Part shown: piece by piece, positions 31,801 through 35,778 of the stretch
Numbering within the stretch: the first letter of the stretch is position 1
Layout of the letters: each line of letters begins with the position of its first letter
NCBI GenBank assembly: GCA_013202295.1
Contig: JABMRT010000141.1
Coordinates: 1 to 35,778 of the forward strand
DNA length: 35,778 nt
Reading direction: 5' to 3'
Origin: Candidatus Zhuqueibacterota bacterium
GTDB taxonomy: Bacteria; Zhuqueibacterota; QNDG01; JABMRT01
Notes under the pieces: generated by a model
The model's input: only the letters and a program-made list of their open reading frames with translations
What the model was told of the DNA's origin: nothing
The model's database searches: none
Position numbers and translations under genes: made by a program

Positions 31801-33653
31801 GTTGAGGCAAACCAGAAATTGCCGTCGGGATCCTGGTTCACGGCCCGGACGCCATTACCGGGCAAACCGGAATTGTTAAAGTGATGAAATACGGAATCCG
31901 TTGCACTGCGCTCCATGACGCCCCATGGTGTACTGGCCCAGATCGTGCCGTCTGTTTCCACATACACATCATCCACATTGTTATTCAGAAGCAGCGAATT
32001 GGCTGAGGTCCAGTGACGGAATGTGGTTCCGTCAAAGTGAACCAGACCCGTGGTCATACCGATATAGGGGAATCCTAGCGGATCGAGTGTGATATCCTGA
32101 ATGAATCCGGCAGGCAGTCCTTCCACAGTAGTATATGTGGTCCATGCGGTGCCGTTGTAATGATACAATTCGGGACCGGCCCCTTCGGAGGCCGCCCAGA
32201 TGTTGCTGCTGTCCGTGGCTGCGACGGCCACAATGAAATTATTCGGGATCGTTGAATTTCCGGTATTATATACACGCCATAATCCCTTGTCATTGTAGCC
32301 CAAACCGCTGTAAGTCCCCACCCAGACCACACCGTCGTTGTCCACATCCGCGCAGACACAGTAATTGTCCGGAATACTTGAATTGCCGGTATTTTCAATA
32401 TTCCATGTCGTCAAGCCGTCAAATGTGCCCGCGCCGCCACCTTCGGTAAAGAAACGGAGAGTGCCTCCAACGACATGAATATCTTTGATCTGATCTGCGG
32501 GCAAGGGTGAATTGGAGGGTGTATGCGTTTGCCAGATAGTGCCGTTGTAAAAGCTGAGTGCGTTTTCAAATGTCACCTGACTCCTTGAGAAGGACCACAT
32601 CTGGCCCGCTGTTGTTGTAGGCGCCAGCAGGCTCAGGTTGTTGTTTGCGATGCCGGATTGGGAGGTGTTGTTATAGTTCGTGTCAAAATTAATACCATTA
32701 ATTCGAGCCACTCCTTCATCGTTCGTACCCACCCACGGCACCTGCTGATCGTCAAGAAATAAAAAGCTGATATTATTTGAAGGGATATTGGAATTCGAAG
32801 TATCTGTTGTTACCCAAGACGTGATTTGAAATTCTGAAACACCAGATGATTGCGTACCTATGACGGGATTGTTTGACACATCGATGCCAAGACATGTGAT
32901 ATTGTCACTTGGTATGGATGAATTTCCAGTGTTATATATTTGCCAGCCGGCCAGAACGCTGTTGTAGGCCACGCCATTGCCGTTGGTGCCGATCCAGGGC
33001 CGGCCTGAGGTGTCAATTGCGACGGCTGAGATGAAATTGCTTGGCAGGTAAGCGGGGGGGGCGTTGTTATAAACGTTATCAATAGTGCTGCCATTTGTTT
33101 CCCAGAGACCGCCACCTTCAGTGCCAATCCAGGTAACACTGTCAGGTGGATTGTAAGCAATTGCATTGACCTGATTGTACGGGAGATTTGAGTTGACTGT
33201 GTTATACACAGTCCATGTCCCGTCCTGATTTCTTGCACCCAGACCGTATATCGTTCCTACGAGAGGTTGGTGTTCCGCACCAAGTTCCAAGGCGAGAATC
33301 GCATCGTGCGGAATGCCGGAATTAGTCGAGTCAAAAACCGTCCATGTTGCATCATCATACAGAACAAGTCCAGCGCCCATTGTTCCTATCCATTTGTTGC
33401 CGAGTGAGTCCACCTTGACAGCAGAAATATCCAGCATGGGCAAACCGGAATTGGTCTTGTTGAAATGCTCGGCCGTCCGTGTGGTAGTATCCAGCTTGAC
33501 AAGACCTCCGGTGGTGCCGATCCAGAGAGTGCCACCTTCCTGGGCAATGGCCGTGATTTCATCCCCGTTGGTATAGTTTTCCCAATCCGCGTACTGTGCT
33601 AAGAGCAATCCGGGAATAATGCAAAAAATCCATAATATATATTTGAAACGCAT
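28887..33653 (-). CDS. Giant secreted propeller protein with choice-of-anchor D repeats and T9SS type A sorting domain
   Basis: 1588 residues from ATG 33653, which has GAGGA six bases upstream; ATG 33665 would overlap that site. Signal peptide 1-19. Residues about 25-625 hold a dozen or more repeats of roughly 40-45 residues around WIGTxxxG...WxVYNTxNSxIPxNxI, as in two-component-regulator propellers, so probably one or two beta-propellers. Four Ig-like choice-of-anchor D (ASH-type) repeats follow (about 630-1055; LxFGTxxVG starts). Then come a fibronectin-like region and a conserved SWRMFYWDP/GIAYWL module. From NYPNPFNP at 1504 there is a FlgD-like T9SS sorting domain. It would be exported by T9SS and processed by a PorU-type sortase. 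No kinase or enzyme domain is seen: likely a surface binding or structural protein. Confidence 0.85.
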   Translation of the reverse strand: MRFKYILWIFCIIPGLLLAQYADWENYTNGDEITAIAQEGGTLWIGTTGGLVKLDTTTRTAEHFNKTNSGLPMLDISAVKVDSLGNKWIGTMGAGLVLYDDATWTVFDSTNSGIPHDAILALELGAEHQPLVGTIYGLGARNQDGTWTVYNTVNSNLPYNQVNAIAYNPPDSVTWIGTEGGGLWETNGSTIDNVYNNAPPAYLPSNFISAVAIDTSGRPWIGTNGNGVAYNSVLAGWQIYNTGNSSIPSDNITCLGIDVSNNPVIGTQSSGVSEFQITSWVTTDTSNSNIPSNNISFLFLDDQQVPWVGTNDEGVARINGINFDTNYNNTSQSGIANNNLSLLAPTTTAGQMWSFSRSQVTFENALSFYNGTIWQTHTPSNSPLPADQIKDIHVVGGTLRFFTEGGGAGTFDGLTTWNIENTGNSSIPDNYCVCADVDNDGVVWVGTYSGLGYNDKGLWRVYNTGNSTIPNNFIVAVAATDSSNIWAASEGAGPELYHYNGTAWTTYTTVEGLPAGFIQDITLDPLGFPYIGMTTGLVHFDGTTFRHWTSANSLLLNNNVDDVYVETDGTIWASTPWGVMERSATDSVFHHFNNSGLPGNGVRAVNQDPDGNFWFASTNGLAKYNAGPALEPALTITPGTLNFGTELVGSSTNLTSVLTNTGDTNLEIFQIIETGTDTASFSHAINTPTTWTPGLSTNLNVTFSPFTEGAKQAFYIFISNAPSSPDTLTVQGNAQFPSPEFSTNKNALAYGEISLGVTTPDTLIVTNTGNDTLKLENPEIFGPNANRFAIASGGGTVDLLPDQSRQLILNFTPAAEQEYSAFLVFFSNADTSPDSIPLSGTGIFAFPELTKSTSTLDFGTMNINVEANVSIRLESTGQLAVEDITVTLEQGVDSVYSTSSIPVTLDPGSSVNLGVSFTPLAAITYPALIVITSNAPSSPDSIAITGTGREVALSLEPYGLEFGTVQVDSSTTRSFWMKNNSYSSIQIIRSFFRPLLENAVYSVVGDVPRQLPALDSLLITLRFSPRQNETDSAAFIIESTANSSPDSVYLRGTGQSMTFEFPEPPAPPAGEDFSLTFTVDPPIPGITIWVHYIQTGSTVWDSIACEYEEPNYNAILPESILSLRGLVYYMSVEDSTGAPIYQNGSPDAPAAFIPVTVEEEVSPVVPEEETYTLISVPCTLGDDRIMEVLRDDLGVQSAKSWRMFYWDPVDSVYDEFDPIRDALDWTFTPGIAYWLITRNGSRLTIENGESTNGLDPFSITLLSGWNQIGNPFAFRVRWSDVINTDMLQLVGRTGTSYTYNNTVLEPWTGYFVYNPYEVRTIQIPPVEAVTTTPKSLDTQLADGEFTVRISAHGLTSDYLDDQNFAGMKTSAKNGFDANDFFEAPPIGDPVSLSIVDGKINYAGNFRQSNDKGTFWDLALMVTDKAETVRLSLEWAGQMAEGFDTWLLDRDRECLIPLRDNMAEIQMSGSNSIKSLRLIVGSESYAGNVNEGIPLIPYEFTLMQNYPNPFNPETQIQYHLKEKSSVRLTIYNVRGQRIRTLAHGIESTGPHHVTWDSRNDNGLSVPSGIYIFRLETPTYNNSKKMILVR

Positions 33654-33687
33654 GGCAATCCTCATCGCTATTTGCCGTTATTAATGC

Positions 33688-35058
33688 TTATGGAATTCGA
33701 ATGTTTGGTAAATCCGGCGGCAGGGGCAGATCTTCGAGAATCGGCTCTGAATTGGAAATGGCCGCTTCTTCAGTCGGGTTACGCGAATCCTGACTCGGAA
33801 TCACGGCATTGCCGATGTTGCCGCTCACGGTTTCAAGACGATCGTTCACGAGTGAAGTCTGTGTAATCCCATCGTCCGGTCCCCGATCAAGACCACCCGC
33901 ATCAACCTGCTGAATCCCCCCTCCTCCTGTGCGGGTGCGCTGCTGCTGTGCTTCTTGTCGCGGCGGCTGTGGGTCCTGCGCGGCCAGGAGCATTTGGTTT
34001 TCTTCCGCTTTGGCGCTGGCCATATCAAAGTTGGGATCAAGGTCCGTGGCCTTTTTATAATAATTGGCGGCGTTTTGAAATTGGCCCCGGTCTTCCATTT
34101 CGAGCCCCATACAATAGGCCATAAACGCCTGCAGATTCGTGGTCGGGACATGCTGAATGCGCGTGCGCTGTTCGGGGGTCAGCATGATATTCATTTCATC
34201 GATGATTTTGAAGACCAGATCCTTTTCGAGAAGGAACATGTTCTTTAGTCGATCCGAGAAGGTCATTGGGTCACTGAAATTCTGCTGGATGACATTCATG
34301 TACGTGACATCCAGGTTCAGATTGGTACCTGACATATTGAATGTACCATGCACCATTTTCCCGGCGCCCAGCATCTTGCCGAATTTAGGCGAAGTCGATT
34401 CATCCATGAGTCCGGTTTGACCCAGATTGATTTCATCCATTAAAGCCTGTACACGGATGCGTTCAACCAGGACCAGTCCCTCGATTTGACTGAGATCGGT
34501 CATGATCATCTCTGAGATGCCCTTGCCCAACGGAGCGGCGGCCTGGGATTCGCCTCCAATTAGTTTGAGAGGAAACACAGCAATGGTCTGTGGCGACGGA
34601 TTCGTGGCCTGGATTAAATCTTCCTGGGCCATGAAATGGCGCATCTCTTCACGGACCTTGATGCGGGTTAGATAGCGGTACCGTGCCTCCATAAGCTTGC
34701 GGTACCCCGAGAAGGCCGATACGGATTGGTATCGCCCGTAAATCAAGAGGGCTTTGGGCGCACGACCGATTTCTTCCAGAACACGGCCCAAATGGTACAG
34801 GGTCTCGCCATCCGCCGGATCAATTTTATATGCGGTCAGAAAGTACTTTGCGGAGGCGCTGTATTTTTGCTCCTCGAATAAGTATGCGCCGATATTTTTC
34901 CAACCTTCAATATCCCCTGGATGGGTTTTGGTCCGGTTGGTCCACTCAATGAGATCCCCTTCGGTTTTTATCTCGGATCGTTGAGAGACGCTAGCACAGC
35001 CCGTAACAATTAACATTAGTAACAATGCAGCAGACAGCAGCGATTTAGCAACCTGCAT
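33688..35058 (-). CDS. CsgG-fold/TPR outer-membrane lipoprotein
   Basis: 456 residues. A lipoprotein signal ends in IVTGC (C21). TPR-like helices follow (about 45-125; WKNIGAYLFEEQKYSASAKY, then GETLYHLGRVLEE). A CsgG/HfaB-like domain spans about 157-290: TIAVFPL, GKGISEMIMTDLSQIEGLVL, LVERIRVQALMDEINLGQTG, GKMVHGTFN. A further TPR lies near 310-350, then a Gln/Arg/Gly- and Pro-rich tail to LPNIRIP. CsgG forms the curli export pore, but many lipoproteins with this domain are periplasmic and have no pore; the added TPRs suggest an adaptor. GAGGAGG precedes ATG 35058. It is the first gene of the operon, 34 bp before the propeller protein's chosen start. Confidence 0.85.
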   Translation of the reverse strand: MQVAKSLLSAALLLMLIVTGCASVSQRSEIKTEGDLIEWTNRTKTHPGDIEGWKNIGAYLFEEQKYSASAKYFLTAYKIDPADGETLYHLGRVLEEIGRAPKALLIYGRYQSVSAFSGYRKLMEARYRYLTRIKVREEMRHFMAQEDLIQATNPSPQTIAVFPLKLIGGESQAAAPLGKGISEMIMTDLSQIEGLVLVERIRVQALMDEINLGQTGLMDESTSPKFGKMLGAGKMVHGTFNMSGTNLNLDVTYMNVIQQNFSDPMTFSDRLKNMFLLEKDLVFKIIDEMNIMLTPEQRTRIQHVPTTNLQAFMAYCMGLEMEDRGQFQNAANYYKKATDLDPNFDMASAKAEENQMLLAAQDPQPPRQEAQQQRTRTGGGGIQQVDAGGLDRGPDDGITQTSLVNDRLETVSGNIGNAVIPSQDSRNPTEEAAISNSEPILEDLPLPPDLPNIRIP

Positions 35059-35281
35059 TGGTTCCTCCTCTGGAACGATCTTGTATCATTTGAAAAAAAT
35101 AGGTAAGCAAATAAAATGACATCAACAGTCTGTTCCCCCCTGTGGCAGACATGCCGTGTAAAGAAAATGTTTTCAGAACATTATACTACAATTTTAATAA
35201 AAATGCCAATGATAAATTTAAAATGACCGCTATTGACTGTTCGCATTTGGCTATTGGCAACAGGTTATAGGCTAAAGGTTT

Positions 35282-35656
35282 TTAAAACTGTTTTGTATGC
35301 AGCATGACGAGCGTGCATCCTTCCACGCATTGGATTCCAGCAGATTCCAGTTGTGATTTTAATGCCTCTGATTCTGTTCCAGGATTAAAAATCACACGCT
35401 GCGGCTTGAGCAGGATGATGTCTTCACCCATTCTCTCTGAGCGCTGAGGGCCGATATACAGAGTGATTGTGTGAATAGGCTGATCGATCTCAGCGAGAAC
35501 ATGAACGACGGGCAGTCCCTCAATTTCCTGTTCCCGCGGGTTCACGGGGATGACCGGGTAGCCATTGTCCACAAGAAGTCGAATGGCCTTGTTGGCGTAT
35601 CGCTCCGGATTTTTACTTGCGCCGAGAACGATGACGGTTTTTTCGGATGGGTCCAT
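35282..35656 (-). CDS. CoA-binding domain protein (YccU-like)
   Basis: 124 residues, a single Rossmann-type CoA_binding domain like the first domain of succinyl-CoA synthetase alpha. VIVLGASKNPERYANKAIRL (8-27) is the nucleotide-binding turn, YPVIPVNPREQEIEGLPVV (33-51) the second strand, and IFNPGTESEAL (89-99) and the final LVMLHT are typical. Stand-alone members such as YccU are of unknown function. ATG 35656 follows AAAGGAAC. It is separated from the CsgG-like gene by 223 bases that show no gene. Confidence 0.88.
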   Translation of the reverse strand: MDPSEKTVIVLGASKNPERYANKAIRLLVDNGYPVIPVNPREQEIEGLPVVHVLAEIDQPIHTITLYIGPQRSERMGEDIILLKPQRVIFNPGTESEALKSQLESAGIQCVEGCTLVMLHTKQF

Positions 35657-35742
35657 GGGTTTGTTCCTTTGTAGGTCAACTCACTAAATTTATGGCGCTA
35701 TGTTGTTTTGAGTGGGTAGCGCAAATCAACAAGCATGAATTC

Positions 35743-35778
35743 GCCACGGATTTTCACGGATGCACACTGATTTTAAAA
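35743..35778 (+). repeat. Terminal repeat of a third GxxExxY-type element, cut by window end
   Basis: GCCACGGATTTTCACGGATG continues CACACTGATTTTAAAA to the last base. It is almost identical to the inverse of 17957-17987 and close to 23067-23097, both downstream ends. By analogy with copy 2, an element with a minus-strand GxxExxY gene or remnant should begin just past the window. Confidence 0.75.

Noticed and set aside
35201-35281. Short GCTATTG-type direct repeats after the CsgG-operon upstream region
   Set aside because: Seven-base repeats in AT-rich sequence are within chance expectation; no gene or RNA structure accompanies them.

Overview
The window looks like the chromosome of a Gram-negative bacterium of the FCB (Fibrobacteres-Chlorobi-Bacteroidetes) sphere, most likely an uncultured lineage such as Calditrichota, KSB1 or Marinimicrobia. 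This is an inference. It rests on a type IX secretion (T9SS) sortase of the PorU type (11635-15546), a second large secreted protein ending in a NYPNPFNP-type T9SS sorting domain (28887-33653), outer-membrane lipoproteins, and choice-of-anchor D and propeller repeats of a kind common in these phyla. No rRNA, tRNA, CRISPR array or complete insertion sequence was seen. Recognisable promoters are sigma70-like, TTGnnn-17-TAnAtT.

Layout. 1-5164 (+) is central metabolism: the end of an isocitrate/isopropylmalate dehydrogenase translationally coupled to an MmgE/PrpD protein, a class III aminotransferase, a class II fructose-bisphosphate aldolase with its own promoter, and a HAD phosphatase, closed by a strong terminator. 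5238-7271 (-) is a DUF2723 membrane protein with TPRs, divergent from a secreted GH5-like lipoprotein (7417-9585). A GNAT acetyltransferase and a convergent, possibly leaderless, CDF metal transporter follow. After an AT-rich gap come the PorU sortase, a YigZ/IMPACT protein, a CNNM/CBS membrane protein that seems to start at ATT, and a DUF6485 cysteine-rich protein. 18167-20521 carries an SDR with an altered active site and an rRNA m5C methyltransferase. On the minus strand follow a carbamoyltransferase-SxtJ-DUF5989 operon (22929 to 20518), two zinc-ribbon proteins, an AEC transporter, catalase and a secreted endonuclease/exonuclease/phosphatase-family enzyme.

35058-27774 (-) is the most system-like block: a CsgG-fold/TPR lipoprotein, a 1588-residue propeller protein with a T9SS sorting domain, and an outer-membrane beta-barrel, packed with 15-34 bp gaps and ended by a terminator. 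I infer a surface export or assembly operon.

The main non-genic signal is a dispersed element family. Two intergenic regions (17725-17987 and 23067-23297) are each bounded by inverted copies of a GCCACRGAT... repeat and contain decayed, internally deleted remnants of a GxxExxY-family gene in the same orientation relative to the two ends. A third repeat end begins at 35743 and runs off the window.
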